Below are positions 42,223 through 51,931 of a stretch of 64,000 nucleotides of DNA, piece after piece. Positions within the stretch are counted from its first letter, which is position 1. Each line of letters begins with the position of its first letter. Location: assembly GCF_016745255.1 (NCBI RefSeq), contig NZ_JADOEQ010000010.1:62001-126000 (forward strand), written 5' to 3'. Source of the stretch: Enterococcus sp. BWR-S5. Its GTDB lineage: Bacteria; Bacillota; Bacilli; Lactobacillales; Enterococcaceae. Made by a program: the position numbers and the translations under genes. A model generated the notes under the pieces. It was not told where the DNA came from, did no database searches, and saw nothing but the letters and a program-made list of their open reading frames with translations.

Positions 42223-42988
42223 GGAATCTTTCTTTTCCCTGAAAAACAGTTAATTCATCAATGCCATTTTTTTGTAAAAGAGAAGCCATTTCTTGAAAGC
42301 CTAACCGATAATCTGAAGCAACATGTGCATCAGATCCTAGTGTAAATGATTTTCCTCCCAATAATGCTGTATAGAGAGGAACAGCAAACTCATAGAGTTC
42401 GGCATTTCCATACTTTATAAAGCTTTTGGCGTTAAGCTCAACAGCCATTTCCAGATCAATGACTTTCTTGAAAATATCAGTAAGAAGTGGTTCGAACTGT
42501 TCCAACTCCTTTTTAGAGAAGTCAAATTTTCTTAAGCCATAATCGAAATGAGTAAGAACATCACCTTGATGAAACTCTAACAACACAGTCAACATTTGTT
42601 GAAAGTATTCTTGTGCTACTGCGAATTTATCTTTTGTCAGAACAAGCTCATCCATATAATCAAAGCGACCATTTTGATGAATGCTCACAAGGATTAAATC
42701 ATGAGGATGACTGATTAGATAGTTCTTTATAGTTTCTTCCTGCCCTGGAACGATACCTATTTCTATTCCTTTTAGAAAGATTGTATCCCAATGCTTGCTC
42801 AACTCAGCAAGCTTTTTTGTGTAGCCTATATAATCTGGGATATCGTCTTTAAATCCTGAATAGGGGTTCTTTAAGTCTAAATGATCCGTTGAAACAAAAA
42901 AATCAGGCTGGTCATTTAAATAATTTTCGAACTGTTCGTCGGAGTCAAAAGAAAAATACGTATGTAAATGCTGGTCATAATAGTTCAT
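42203..42988 (-). CDS. PHP-domain phosphoesterase (histidinol-phosphatase-like)
   Basis: A 261-residue PHP-domain protein of the HisJ/HisK type. Metal-site motifs are DQHLHTYFSFDSD (about residues 6-18), VSTDHLD, GIEIGI, VSIHQNG, LTHFDYG and LGSDAHVASDYRLGF. The family hydrolyses histidinol phosphate or related phosphoesters. No his genes are nearby, so a salvage or general phosphatase role is equally possible. The ATG at 42988 is 7 nt after AAGGAGG. An in-frame TTG at 42994 is less likely. Confidence 0.8.
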   Translation of the reverse strand: MNYYDQHLHTYFSFDSDEQFENYLNDQPDFFVSTDHLDLKNPYSGFKDDIPDYIGYTKKLAELSKHWDTIFLKGIEIGIVPGQEETIKNYLISHPHDLILVSIHQNGRFDYMDELVLTKDKFAVAQEYFQQMLTVLLEFHQGDVLTHFDYGLRKFDFSKKELEQFEPLLTDIFKKVIDLEMAVELNAKSFIKYGNAELYEFAVPLYTALLGGKSFTLGSDAHVASDYRLGFQEMASLLQKNGIDELTVFQGKERFLTPLPI

Positions 42989-43218
42989 ATCCAAACCTCC
43001 TTCTTTTTACCATAGCATAAGCTGTGAGAAACTGCGATCCATTTTTAGGCTTCAACACGAATCTTTTCAAACTTTATCAGATGTTTACAATGTTTACCAA
43101 CAATTTTCTCAAAGTTGCTTGGTTTTTAACAGTACCTTGCTAAAGTGAAAGCAGTGACGAGAATAACTAAATCGTCCTAAGTAATCGAGTAGATGAAGAA
43201 ATGGAGAGAAGTAAAAAA

Positions 43219-44301
43219 ATGAAAAGAAGAATCTTTGGTTTTGCCGGTTTGGCAGTTTTAGGTCTTGTATTATCTGGGTGTAGTTCAGAAGGCAGTACTG
43301 CCGCTGATGTTTCTTCGGACGATTCGTTGGAAACAATTATTGAGAAGGCAAAAAAAGAAGGAGAGATTGCCAGTGTTGGGATGCCGGATACTTGGGCTAA
43401 CTGGATTGGAACATGGCAGGATATAGAGAAGAAGTATGGCATTAGTCATGTGGATACAGACATGTCCAGTGCAGAGGAGCTGGCTAAGTTTGAATCCGAA
43501 GGTAACAATGGGACAGCCGATATTGGAGATGTAGGTATCAGTTTCGGGCCGCTGGCAAAAAGTCGCGGTTTGACCCTCCCATATAAAACAAGCTACTGGG
43601 ATGAGATTCCTGATTGGGCAAAAGATGAGGATGGTGATTGGTTATTGAGTTACACTGGTACGATTTCCTTCATTACTGATACAGGGAATGTCCAAGCAGC
43701 GCCTAAAAGCTGGAAGGAACTGGCGGAAGGAGACTATAAAATCAGCGTGGGGGATGTAACGACAGCCAACCAAGCACAGTTTGCGGTTCTAGCAGCAGCA
43801 ATTGCAAATAATGGAGATGAAGAGGATATTGATCCTGGCTTGGCATACTTCAAAAAAATTGCCCAGCAAGGCAGACTTTCTTCCACTGATGCCAGTGTAG
43901 CGAATTTAGAAAAAGGCGAGATTGATGTTGCAATCGTTTGGGATTTTAATGGCTTGAACTACAGAGATCAGATTGGTAAAGATCGATTTGAAGTAACGGT
44001 TCCTACTGATGGCTCTATTACAAGCGGTTATACAACGATTATCAACAAAAATGCACCACATCCAAATGCAGCGAAATTGGCAAGAGAATACATTCTTTCC
44101 GATGAAGGACAGATTAATTTGGCGAAAGGCTATGCACGACCAATTCGTGAGGTAGAGCTTCCCGCTGAAGTAGCTGAAAAGCTTTTACCGGATTCAGCCT
44201 ATAAGGCGGCGGTTCCTGTGAAGGATAACGAAGCGTGGGACAAGCTATCTGCAGAATTGCCTGAGTTATGGCAATCCGAGGTGTTGGCCTATGCAAAATG
44301 A
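43219..44301 (+). CDS. ABC transporter substrate-binding lipoprotein (iron/2-aminoethylphosphonate/polyamine class)
   Basis: A 360-residue lipoprotein with lipobox LSGC (Cys about 20) and the bilobal fold of family 1/6 binding proteins: EGEIASVGMPDTWANWIGTW, WLLSYTGTISFITDTG, PKSWKELAEGDYKISV and VWDFNGLNYRD. It is the first gene of a five-gene operon with a hydrolase, two permeases and an ATPase. The permease/ATPase types resemble ferric-iron, spermidine/putrescine or AEP importers. GGAGAGAAG precedes the ATG at 43219. Confidence 0.85.
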   Translation: MKRRIFGFAGLAVLGLVLSGCSSEGSTAADVSSDDSLETIIEKAKKEGEIASVGMPDTWANWIGTWQDIEKKYGISHVDTDMSSAEELAKFESEGNNGTADIGDVGISFGPLAKSRGLTLPYKTSYWDEIPDWAKDEDGDWLLSYTGTISFITDTGNVQAAPKSWKELAEGDYKISVGDVTTANQAQFAVLAAAIANNGDEEDIDPGLAYFKKIAQQGRLSSTDASVANLEKGEIDVAIVWDFNGLNYRDQIGKDRFEVTVPTDGSITSGYTTIINKNAPHPNAAKLAREYILSDEGQINLAKGYARPIREVELPAEVAEKLLPDSAYKAAVPVKDNEAWDKLSAELPELWQSEVLAYAK

Positions 44302-45109
44302 TAAATTAATAGTAATTATTTTAGATGGCTGTCGTTATGATACGGCAGCTTCTCAATGTGGGTTTTTAAATCATTATGTTGAACATGGTCAAGGTGTACG
44401 TTACAAGGTAAGGGCAGAGATGCCCAGCAATTCCCGGCCATTATATGAAGTTTTAATGACAGGGGTGCCAACGTACAAGAATGGTATTTTTACAAATGCC
44501 TATGCCCAGTCATCAAACGAGGTGTCACTTTTTGATTTAGTCAAAGCTAATGGTGGAACAACAGGAGCAGCGGCTTACTATTGGTATAGCGAGTTGTATA
44601 ATCAAGCACCATATGATGTTAAAAGGGATCGAATCCAACTGGATACCGAGGGGAAGATTCAATATGGCATCTTTTATAGTGAGGATACCTATCCGGATTC
44701 TCATTTATTTGCGGACGCTCACTATTTGATTGAGCAATATTCTCCTGATTTTCAATTGGTTCATTCGATGAATATTGATGATATAGGACATAAATACACA
44801 GCATCCTCAAAAGAGTACCAGTGGGCAGTCAATCGAGCAGACGGACTGTTAGGCGAATATCTCCCTATCTGGTTAGAGAAAGGATATCAGGTGGTTGTCA
44901 CAGCCGATCATGGGATGGATGAATTCGGCTTGCATGGAGGAAGTCTGACAGCACATCGAGAGGTTCCTTTATATATTTACTCAGATAAGCTGAAAAAAGA
45001 ACAGTCGGAAATAGTTCCGCAACTGGAGCTGGCTCCGTTATTTGCCTATTTACTGGGGATTGCTCCATCAACTGAGATGATTGAGCCGAGTATAGTGAAA
45101 GGAAGATAG
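44291..45109 (+). CDS. Alkaline phosphatase superfamily hydrolase (phosphodiesterase/phosphonoacetate-hydrolase-like)
   Basis: A 272-residue metal-dependent hydrolase. It starts with a metal-ligand motif VIILDGCRYD. The nucleophile region is probably Ser in EMPSNSRPLYEVLMTG. Later metal ligands are in NIDDIGHKY, TADHGMDEFG and LHGGSLTAHREVP. It has no signal peptide, so it acts in the cytoplasm. It overlaps the binding-protein gene by 11 nt and is followed within 2 nt by the permease gene, so it probably processes the imported phospho- or phosphono-compound. Confidence 0.8.
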   Translation: MQNDKLIVIILDGCRYDTAASQCGFLNHYVEHGQGVRYKVRAEMPSNSRPLYEVLMTGVPTYKNGIFTNAYAQSSNEVSLFDLVKANGGTTGAAAYYWYSELYNQAPYDVKRDRIQLDTEGKIQYGIFYSEDTYPDSHLFADAHYLIEQYSPDFQLVHSMNIDDIGHKYTASSKEYQWAVNRADGLLGEYLPIWLEKGYQVVVTADHGMDEFGLHGGSLTAHREVPLYIYSDKLKKEQSEIVPQLELAPLFAYLLGIAPSTEMIEPSIVKGR

Positions 45110-45111
45110 GA

Positions 45112-45918
45112 ATGAAAAGTAAGCTGATTTTAGTGCCCATGAGTCTGATTTTCGCAGCATTTTTAGTCATTCCGCTGATTACCATGGTTAGCGGCAGCTT
45201 CCATTCAGACTTGAATAATGAATGGACCTTGTCTAACTACACCACGATATTCAGCAATCCATACTACGGTCAGGCGTTTGGCAATAGTCTTATTATTGCC
45301 TGTCTTTCCAGTATATTTGGTATTATTGGGACAATCGTTCTATGTTTATGCTTGATGAGCTTGCCTTCAAAAGTACAAGAAAAAATTACCTTTGTTTCGA
45401 ACTTAGCGGCAAATTTTGCAGGAATCCCACTAGCCTTCTCATTCATCATTTTGCTGGGAAATGTCGGCGTGTTGAAATTATTGCTGCCAATGCTTAGTGG
45501 ATTTGATTTGTATTCTTGGTGGGGCTTGGCGATTACCTATATCTATTTTCAAATTCCTTTAGGCGTGCTTTTCCTATACCCCAGTATCAAAGAGGTAAAA
45601 AAAGAATGGCTGGATTCAGTAGAATTATTGGGTGGTTCAAGAGTGTATGCTTGGAGAAAAGTCGCACTTCCATTTTTGCGGCCCTCTATTGCCAGTACCT
45701 TTGTCATTCTATTTGCCAACGGAATGGGTACCTATGAAACAGCCTATGCACTAACCGGCAGTAATGTGAATTTGCTGACGGTTCGAATTGCAGCATTAGT
45801 CTCAGGAGATGTGTTTGCAAAGCCGAACCTGGGTAGTGCGTTGGCCGTGTTGTTTGGCTTGATTCTGGTTACAGCCATGGTGCTGATTCAAAGAAAAGGA
45901 AGAGTGATAGAGAGATGA
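45112..45918 (+). CDS. ABC transporter permease (first subunit)
   Basis: A 268-residue permease with about six TM helices. The EAA loop is EVKKEWLDSVELLGGSRVYAWRKVALPFLRPSI. The N-terminus has the early SGSFHSDLNNEWTLSNYTTIF loop typical of PotB-like permeases. It is coupled by a 4-nt overlap to the second permease. Confidence 0.87.
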   Translation: MKSKLILVPMSLIFAAFLVIPLITMVSGSFHSDLNNEWTLSNYTTIFSNPYYGQAFGNSLIIACLSSIFGIIGTIVLCLCLMSLPSKVQEKITFVSNLAANFAGIPLAFSFIILLGNVGVLKLLLPMLSGFDLYSWWGLAITYIYFQIPLGVLFLYPSIKEVKKEWLDSVELLGGSRVYAWRKVALPFLRPSIASTFVILFANGMGTYETAYALTGSNVNLLTVRIAALVSGDVFAKPNLGSALAVLFGLILVTAMVLIQRKGRVIER

Positions 45919-46763
45919 AAAAGATAGTTTCTCTTTGTGTATTACTGGTATTTGGTATCTATTATTTGCTGCCTTTAGTTGGCACTCTTTTATATGCAAG
46001 CTCAACCACTTGGACGAAAACTGTTTTACCGGATGATTTTACCTTTCAATGGTTTGAACAGCTGCTGGCCGACCCCAAATTTATCTTGGCTATTGGCCGT
46101 TCGTTTACGCTGTCAATGATTGTTTTACTGACAATTCTACTCATCATGGTACCTACGATTATTTGGATTAATTTATTTTTTCCGAAAATCAGTCGAGGAA
46201 TGGAAAAAATTATTTTGCTTCCGTATGCTATACCAGGTGTTATCCTCGTTGCAGCATTGCTAAGAACCTATTCAAAAACAGGAATATCCATGTTTGTTGT
46301 ACTAATTGGTGCGTTATTTATCAGTGCTTTACCAGTTGTCTTTTTAGGCATCAGCAATCAAATGAGGCTAATTAATATGAAAGCCTTAGTTGATGCCGCA
46401 TCAACATTAGGAGCATCGATGTGGACAATCGTCTTTAAGATACTTCTACCCAACATTCGAATAGGAACGACCTTAGTTTCATTGATGATTTTCTCATCCG
46501 TTTTCGGAGAATATATGCTGACGAATCTCTTGATTGGTGGTCGTTTCGAAACAGTACGAATTTACATGATTCGACGGATGAGTGAGAATGGTCACTTGGC
46601 AAGTGCAGTCATGGTACTCTATTTAGGCTTTATGATTGGTATCGCACTACTGACATTCTTAGTTACCAACAGGCAGAAGCAATTAGTGAAGCGTTCGACA
46701 GAAATAAAGGAAGAGAAAAGGGTAGTGAAAGGAGCAACGACAGAAAATGTATTTGAGCATTGA
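45915..46763 (+). CDS. ABC transporter permease (second subunit)
   Basis: A 282-residue permease with about six TM helices. The EAA loop is MKALVDAASTLGASMWTIVFKILLPNI. It is partner of the preceding permease in an importer of the iron/polyamine/AEP class. It overlaps the ATPase gene by 17 nt. Confidence 0.87.
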   Translation: MKKIVSLCVLLVFGIYYLLPLVGTLLYASSTTWTKTVLPDDFTFQWFEQLLADPKFILAIGRSFTLSMIVLLTILLIMVPTIIWINLFFPKISRGMEKIILLPYAIPGVILVAALLRTYSKTGISMFVVLIGALFISALPVVFLGISNQMRLINMKALVDAASTLGASMWTIVFKILLPNIRIGTTLVSLMIFSSVFGEYMLTNLLIGGRFETVRIYMIRRMSENGHLASAVMVLYLGFMIGIALLTFLVTNRQKQLVKRSTEIKEEKRVVKGATTENVFEH

Positions 46764-47781
46764 AAATCTGGTATTATTTTTTGGTGAAAAACAGATTTTA
46801 GACATTGAATCTATCTCGATTGAAAGAGGCGAATTGGTGACGCTTTTGGGTCCCAGCGGCTGCGGTAAATCTACCTTGCTTCGCTGTATTACCGGATTAG
46901 AACAGCCAAAAGCAGGAAGTATTATGTTAGACGGCGAAGCGATTCAGGAAAAGCCGACGAAGGAACGGAATATCGGGTTTGTTTTTCAAGACTATGCCTT
47001 GTTTCCAACAATGAGCGTCTTTGAGAATGTCGCATTTGGGTTAAAGGTAAAGAAGCTGAGTAAAGCGGAAATTAATGAACGAGTATTCAAAATTCTGGAT
47101 TTAGTGGATATGACTGAGTTTGCCGGAAAAAATGTTCAACTGCTGTCAGGGGGACAAAAACAACGAGTTGCCTTGGCCCGCTCCTTGGTAACTGAGCCTA
47201 AGGTACTATTATTGGACGAGCCATTGAGTGCTTTGGACGCACGAATCAGAAAACAGCTGCAGCGTGATTTGAGAAGAATCCAACAGGAACTGCAGATGAC
47301 GATGATTTTTGTGACTCACGATCAAGAGGAGGCAATGAGAATCAGTGACCGTGTTTTTGTCTTGGATTCTGGAAAAGTAGTGCAGAGTTCGTCAGCAGAG
47401 GAGCTTTATCAAAAACCGAAAAAAACGTTTGTTGCAGAATTTGTCGGCAGCTACAATCGCTTTGAATGGTTTGAGTTGGAGCGCTATTGTGATAGCCTAG
47501 GGAACTTTACCAACGACTACATCTATTATCTTCGCCCGGAATTGATTCAGCTAGAGTGGACAGAAAACAGCCTGAAGCTTCCTGCAGTTTTGAAGGAAAC
47601 ATTTATTCTGGGGAACATTCAGCGCTACATTTTTGCTGTCGATGGTCAAAAAGAAGTCGTTGTAGACAGACTCAATAATAAATCAGTTCCAAAAATTTCT
47701 GACAGTCTCTACATGCCATTGGATGATATCCTCAAGCTTGCAGTAGAAAACGAACCAACGGCTGTTTCAGAATATAGTTAA
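46747..47781 (+). CDS. ABC transporter ATP-binding protein (PotA/FbpC-like)
   Basis: A 344-residue ATPase with Walker A LGPSGCGKST (about 34-43), signature LLSGGQKQRVALARSL, Walker B LLLDEPLSALD, switch VTHDQEEAM and a C-terminal regulatory domain (about 240-344). It energises the two permeases upstream. The SD AAAGGAG is 13 nt from the ATG, so translation probably depends on coupling. Confidence 0.9.
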   Translation: MYLSIENLVLFFGEKQILDIESISIERGELVTLLGPSGCGKSTLLRCITGLEQPKAGSIMLDGEAIQEKPTKERNIGFVFQDYALFPTMSVFENVAFGLKVKKLSKAEINERVFKILDLVDMTEFAGKNVQLLSGGQKQRVALARSLVTEPKVLLLDEPLSALDARIRKQLQRDLRRIQQELQMTMIFVTHDQEEAMRISDRVFVLDSGKVVQSSSAEELYQKPKKTFVAEFVGSYNRFEWFELERYCDSLGNFTNDYIYYLRPELIQLEWTENSLKLPAVLKETFILGNIQRYIFAVDGQKEVVVDRLNNKSVPKISDSLYMPLDDILKLAVENEPTAVSEYS

Positions 47782-47806
47782 GCTGTAAAATTCTTTTAAA
47801 AAAATA

Positions 47807-47875
47807 GTCAGAAGTGTTCGACCCTGTGATCTGTAGTATTCAGACATAGGAAGTTGAGAAGCTTCTGGCTAATTT
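47807..47875 (+). terminator. Probable terminator of the ABC importer operon
   Basis: AGTCAGAAG (47807-47815) pairs with CTTCTGGCT (47863-47871; one wobble) across a long loop, then TTTTATTTTG. Weak because of the loop length. Confidence 0.45.
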
Positions 47876-47993
47876 TATTTTGTAGGATTAATTAGTGTAC
47901 ATGGAGAGCTGTTCTATTGGATTGATTGAAAATAAAAAGCAGTATTACGTCTACTCAAGTAAAAAATGCGTATTATATTTCAGGGGGAAGGAA

Positions 47994-48611
47994 ATGAGAG
48001 AAAAAATACTGTATTATCGTTATTGGCTGATGGGAGCAGGAGTGATTGTGCTGATTCTGTTTTTTGTCGGTTTTCAGTTATACTCCAGCTCAAAAGCAAC
48101 AATCAATCATTCAGAAGAGTGGCTCACTTCTTCGGTTGAATCCACTGAAAGTACAACACTGAGTGAAAGTCAGGAGATGATTTATGTGGATGTTAAAGGT
48201 GCAGTGCTATCTCCAGGAATATATCCTGCTGAAGAACAGATGAGAGTATGGGATGTGCTGGAGTTGGCAGGTGGAATAACGGAGCAGGCAGACGAAAGAC
48301 AGATTAATTTATCGCTAAGGGTGAAGGATCAAATGGTTATTTATGTACCTGAAATAGGAGAAGAAACAGATTTTTCAATGGAATACATCATTGGAGAAGC
48401 GGACAGCTCTGAGACAGGCAAGCTTGACTTGAATACAGCTACAGAGCAAGAATTAACAATGCTATCAGGAATTGGCCAAAAGAAAGCGCAGGATATCATC
48501 AATTACAGAGAAGCACAGGGAGGCTTCAGCTCTGTCGATGAGCTGACAAACATTTCAGGCTTTGGTGCGAAGACCCTTGAGAAGATTCGAGAATTCGTTT
48601 ATGTTTCTTGA
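47994..48611 (+). CDS. comEA: Competence protein ComEA
   Basis: A 205-residue membrane-anchored DNA receptor. It has one TM helix (about residues 10-28), an SLBB domain (about 60-120; IYVDVKGAVLSPGIYPAEEQMRVWDVLELAGG) and two C-terminal helix-hairpin-helix motifs (KLDLNTATEQELTMLSGIGQKKAQDII ... SSVDELTNISGFGAKTLEKI). It binds incoming double-stranded DNA and hands it to ComEC. The ATG at 47994 follows GGGGGAAGGAA. Confidence 0.92.
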   Translation: MREKILYYRYWLMGAGVIVLILFFVGFQLYSSSKATINHSEEWLTSSVESTESTTLSESQEMIYVDVKGAVLSPGIYPAEEQMRVWDVLELAGGITEQADERQINLSLRVKDQMVIYVPEIGEETDFSMEYIIGEADSSETGKLDLNTATEQELTMLSGIGQKKAQDIINYREAQGGFSSVDELTNISGFGAKTLEKIREFVYVS

Positions 48612-49070
48612 CTGGAAATATAACTCACGACGAAGATAGGGGGCAGGATTTTATTTCTGTCCCAAACTCTGACAAACTGTTCAACAACACCATTGAATCT
48701 GCGACAGCAGTGTTATCAGCTTTCTGTGTTACAGCTTGATTTAGTTCAGTACAGCAAGGGGGATAACAGTGAGAGTGATCGCGACAATCACGGACACATA
48801 GCATTCATCACTAACAGATTTAGGTAATTATTAAAGCAGCTTAACAAGCCAATTATTTTTTCGAGAAGATAGGTTTTATCATGATTATTTTCTCAAGGCT
48901 ATTGACGGCAATTTTGAATTCACGTACTATTTGTATAGCTTACTTTTTCAGCAAATTATTTTTCGTAGGACTTCGATGGTTCATTTTCAAGATAGGTCCA
49001 ACAGAAAAACAGGTAATAAAAATATCAGAAGACAGAGGCGGGTCTTCATGAAATATGAAGGAGATATAAG
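48612..49070. other. 459-nt gap between comEA and comEB
   Basis: I find no frame with a ribosome site. A short hairpin GGGGCAG/CTGTCCC lies at about 48640-48664, just after comEA. The rest is A+T-rich and featureless to me. The usual comEA-comEB closeness is lost here, so comEB-comEC may have a separate promoter in this gap. Confidence 0.5.
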
Positions 49071-49580
49071 ATGACTTTAGAAAGAATTCCATGGAATCAA
49101 TATTTTATGGCACAAAGTGTATTACTGGCATTAAGGAGTACCTGCACACGTTTGGAAGTTGGAGCAACAATTGTCAGAGACAAGCGTATTATCGCGGGCG
49201 GTTACAATGGTTCTGTCAGCGGAGATGTCCATTGCGTTGATGAGGACTGTTACGTAGTAGACGGGCATTGCGTGCGAACAATTCATGCTGAAATGAATGC
49301 TGTCTTACAATGTGCGAAATTTGGTATCCCAACTGAAGGTGCTGAAATTTATGTCACACATTTTCCGTGTTTGCAATGTACAAAAATGATTTTGCAGGCT
49401 GGAATCAAAAAAATTCATTATTTGAAGGACTATCGAAATGATCCTTATGCAGTGGAGTTAATTGGGAAAGCCGGTGCAACTGCTGAGAAAGTAACCTTGT
49501 CCAAGAAGTATTTTGCTGAGCTTCAATTGGGAGAAGAGGAAAGCAGCTCGATTGAAGAGCATTTGCCGGAATCTGAATAA
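49071..49580 (+). CDS. comEB: ComEB / dCMP deaminase family protein
   Basis: A 169-residue deoxycytidylate deaminase with the zinc-binding set HAEMNAVLQC (His and catalytic Glu) and FPCLQCTKMILQAG (two Cys). It converts dCMP to dUMP and is found in com operons of Firmicutes without being needed for DNA uptake in B. subtilis. AAGGAGAT precedes the ATG. The comEC frame overlaps its 3' end. Confidence 0.92.
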   Translation: MTLERIPWNQYFMAQSVLLALRSTCTRLEVGATIVRDKRIIAGGYNGSVSGDVHCVDEDCYVVDGHCVRTIHAEMNAVLQCAKFGIPTEGAEIYVTHFPCLQCTKMILQAGIKKIHYLKDYRNDPYAVELIGKAGATAEKVTLSKKYFAELQLGEEESSSIEEHLPESE

Positions 49581-51882
49581 TTTCTGGATTTTTCCAGTTC
49601 TCTTTGCCGTGGCAGCAAGCTGTCTGCTTTTAGACATCAATAGCTTTACAGGTTTGTTTTTCATTTTCAGCCTGATTCGATTATATAGAACAGGGGATCA
49701 CCGACTGATTCTTTTCGGCTCTGCTTTTGGCGTGCTGCTTTTAGTTTTTTCCTTTCTTATTCTTTTGAAGGAACAAAGGGAGGGGAAAGTAAGCGGTCAG
49801 GTTGCTGAGGTTATTCTGTCGATTGATTCAGATAAGATAAAAGTAGATGGTGAGTATTTGCAGCTGGAAGGACTACTGTCCCTCTCTGATGGGGAGAGGC
49901 AGCGTATACGAGCCAGCTACTATTTTGTATCTGAAGAAGAGCAGAAGAGCTGGCTGTCCTGTGATTATGCATTGGACATGGTTGTCTCTGGTGTTTTGGA
50001 GCAGCCAGCTGTTAGAACGAATTTGAATGGCTTTGATTATCGAAGCACTCTAAGAAATAGACAGGTTCATCAGGTTTTAACAATTGAAAAAATTCATCAT
50101 ATAAAACCTCAAAAGGTGCCTTGGCATGATGTTATGACACATATGAAGGTTTGGCGGAGAAAGCTGCTGCTTTATTGTGAGAAGCATTTTTTACCGGCTA
50201 CTGCGGCTTATATTCAAATTCTTTTATTGGGAGAGCGCAGTGGGGACTCGGAACTGATAGATGCTTTTAATCAATTAGGTATTGTGCATCTTTTTAGTTT
50301 GTCTGGTATGCATGTAGTATTTTTCTTTCAGTTTTTTCGTTTTGGTGCATTAAAGCTGGGAATAACTATTGAGCATTGGTTCTGGCTTCAGTTAGTAATT
50401 TCTCTATTATTTGGTGGGCTGACAGGCTTTTCTATAAGTGTTGTTCGCGCGCTGCTTCAAACGAATATTTCAGAAGGGAATAGGCGTTTTCAATTTAACC
50501 TTTCACCATTGGATATTTGGAGCTTTACCCTTCTTTTCGGAATCATCTTTCAACCATTTATCCTCTTTTCCTCAGCTGGCCAATTCAGCTATTTTCTTTC
50601 TTTTTCACTCCTGTTCATTCGTTCAGCTATTGCGAAAATAGAGTACAGAATTCTGCAGCAGTTTTGCTTTTCAGCATTGTTGTCGCTGTTTACGCTACCC
50701 CTGATTGCCATCAGCTCTCATGAATGGCAGCCAATTGGCATATTTTTGACGTTTTTATTGATTCCTGTATTTGAACGCGTGTTGCTTCCCGTATTGACTG
50801 TAGTGTTTGTTTCATCCTTTTTTGTGAGACTGTCCTTGCTTTGGGAAGGTCTTGAGGCAGCGCTTAATGTATTGAATAAGCTGTTTCTTTATCTGAGTGA
50901 GTGGAATCATTTTACAGTAGGAGTGGGTCAAATTCCTGTTTGGTTATTTCTTGTTGAACTTGCTTTGTTATTTTTAGCGTTGTTATATATAGAAAAAAAT
51001 TGGAAATATAGTGCCGTTTATCTGAGTATTTTGCTTCTTTTAGTCAACCAGAAATACATGTTCCAAAAAGGGATGGTAGCATATATTGATGTGGGGCAAG
51101 GAGATAGTATTCTGATTCAAGCTCCTTTTCACGGAGAAACACTATTGATTGATACGGGTGGAGCCTTGGCGTTTTCAAAAGAAGAATGGCGCATGCGGAA
51201 AAATAAGAAAAGTAGTGCGGAGTATACGGTACTTCCTTTTTTAAAGAGTAGAGGAATATGGAAGCTGAATAAGCTTTTTGTAACCCATGCTGATGCAGAT
51301 CATATGGGAGATATTCTCGCTATCAGTCAGAGGGTATCCATTGAGCAAGTATACTTTCCGGAAGGGGCAGATCAGGATACACATTTTCTAAAAATTCTCG
51401 AGCAGTTGACCGAAGGGGGAACCAAATGTTCACCGATACTTTCGGGAGCATGGATTGATAGTTCTTTCCAGCTGAATATCTTATCACCAGCTTTGCCTGG
51501 GCAAGGTAGTAATGAAGATTCCTTAGTAATTCATACGAACATAGCAGGGCGAAATTTTCTGTTTACCGGTGATTTAGAGGAAGCAGGTGAAGCTGCACTA
51601 ATCCGGAAATATCCTCGTTTGCCGATAGATGTTTTGAAGGTTGCTCATCATGGCAGTCGAACATCCACAAGTAAAGCTTTCATCGAAGCGTTTCAACCAA
51701 AACAGGCCGTTATTTCCAGTGGAAGAAACAATCGCTATGGGCATCCTCATACGGAGACATTGTCCACTTTATCAGATAATAATGTCGAAGTATTTCAAAC
51801 AGCAAAGGATGGAATGATATACTATGAGTGGTTGCCTTTTACGGAGCTGTCAGAGGTCAGAACTATTTTGGTCTCTGACTAG
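49552..51882 (+). CDS. comEC: DNA internalisation channel ComEC
   Basis: A ~776-residue polytopic protein. It has N-terminal TM helices and an OB-fold region (about 30-160), and the competence domain with LLLGERSG...FSLSGMHVVFFFQFF (about 225-265). A C-terminal metallo-beta-lactamase domain (about 510-770) has YIDVGQGDSILIQAPF, LFVTHADADHMGDI and VAHHGSRTSTSKAFIEAF. It carries single-stranded DNA across the membrane. The start is ambiguous. TTG at 49552 (AGAGGAAAG upstream, inside comEB) is my choice, and TTG at 49513 is an alternative. The gene is intact. Confidence 0.92.
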   Translation: MKSICRNLNNFWIFPVLFAVAASCLLLDINSFTGLFFIFSLIRLYRTGDHRLILFGSAFGVLLLVFSFLILLKEQREGKVSGQVAEVILSIDSDKIKVDGEYLQLEGLLSLSDGERQRIRASYYFVSEEEQKSWLSCDYALDMVVSGVLEQPAVRTNLNGFDYRSTLRNRQVHQVLTIEKIHHIKPQKVPWHDVMTHMKVWRRKLLLYCEKHFLPATAAYIQILLLGERSGDSELIDAFNQLGIVHLFSLSGMHVVFFFQFFRFGALKLGITIEHWFWLQLVISLLFGGLTGFSISVVRALLQTNISEGNRRFQFNLSPLDIWSFTLLFGIIFQPFILFSSAGQFSYFLSFSLLFIRSAIAKIEYRILQQFCFSALLSLFTLPLIAISSHEWQPIGIFLTFLLIPVFERVLLPVLTVVFVSSFFVRLSLLWEGLEAALNVLNKLFLYLSEWNHFTVGVGQIPVWLFLVELALLFLALLYIEKNWKYSAVYLSILLLLVNQKYMFQKGMVAYIDVGQGDSILIQAPFHGETLLIDTGGALAFSKEEWRMRKNKKSSAEYTVLPFLKSRGIWKLNKLFVTHADADHMGDILAISQRVSIEQVYFPEGADQDTHFLKILEQLTEGGTKCSPILSGAWIDSSFQLNILSPALPGQGSNEDSLVIHTNIAGRNFLFTGDLEEAGEAALIRKYPRLPIDVLKVAHHGSRTSTSKAFIEAFQPKQAVISSGRNNRYGHPHTETLSTLSDNNVEVFQTAKDGMIYYEWLPFTELSEVRTILVSD

Positions 51883-51931
51883 ATTTTGTCTGATAGTAAT
51901 GGTAGGATGGATAGGAGAAAAGAGGGATTAA

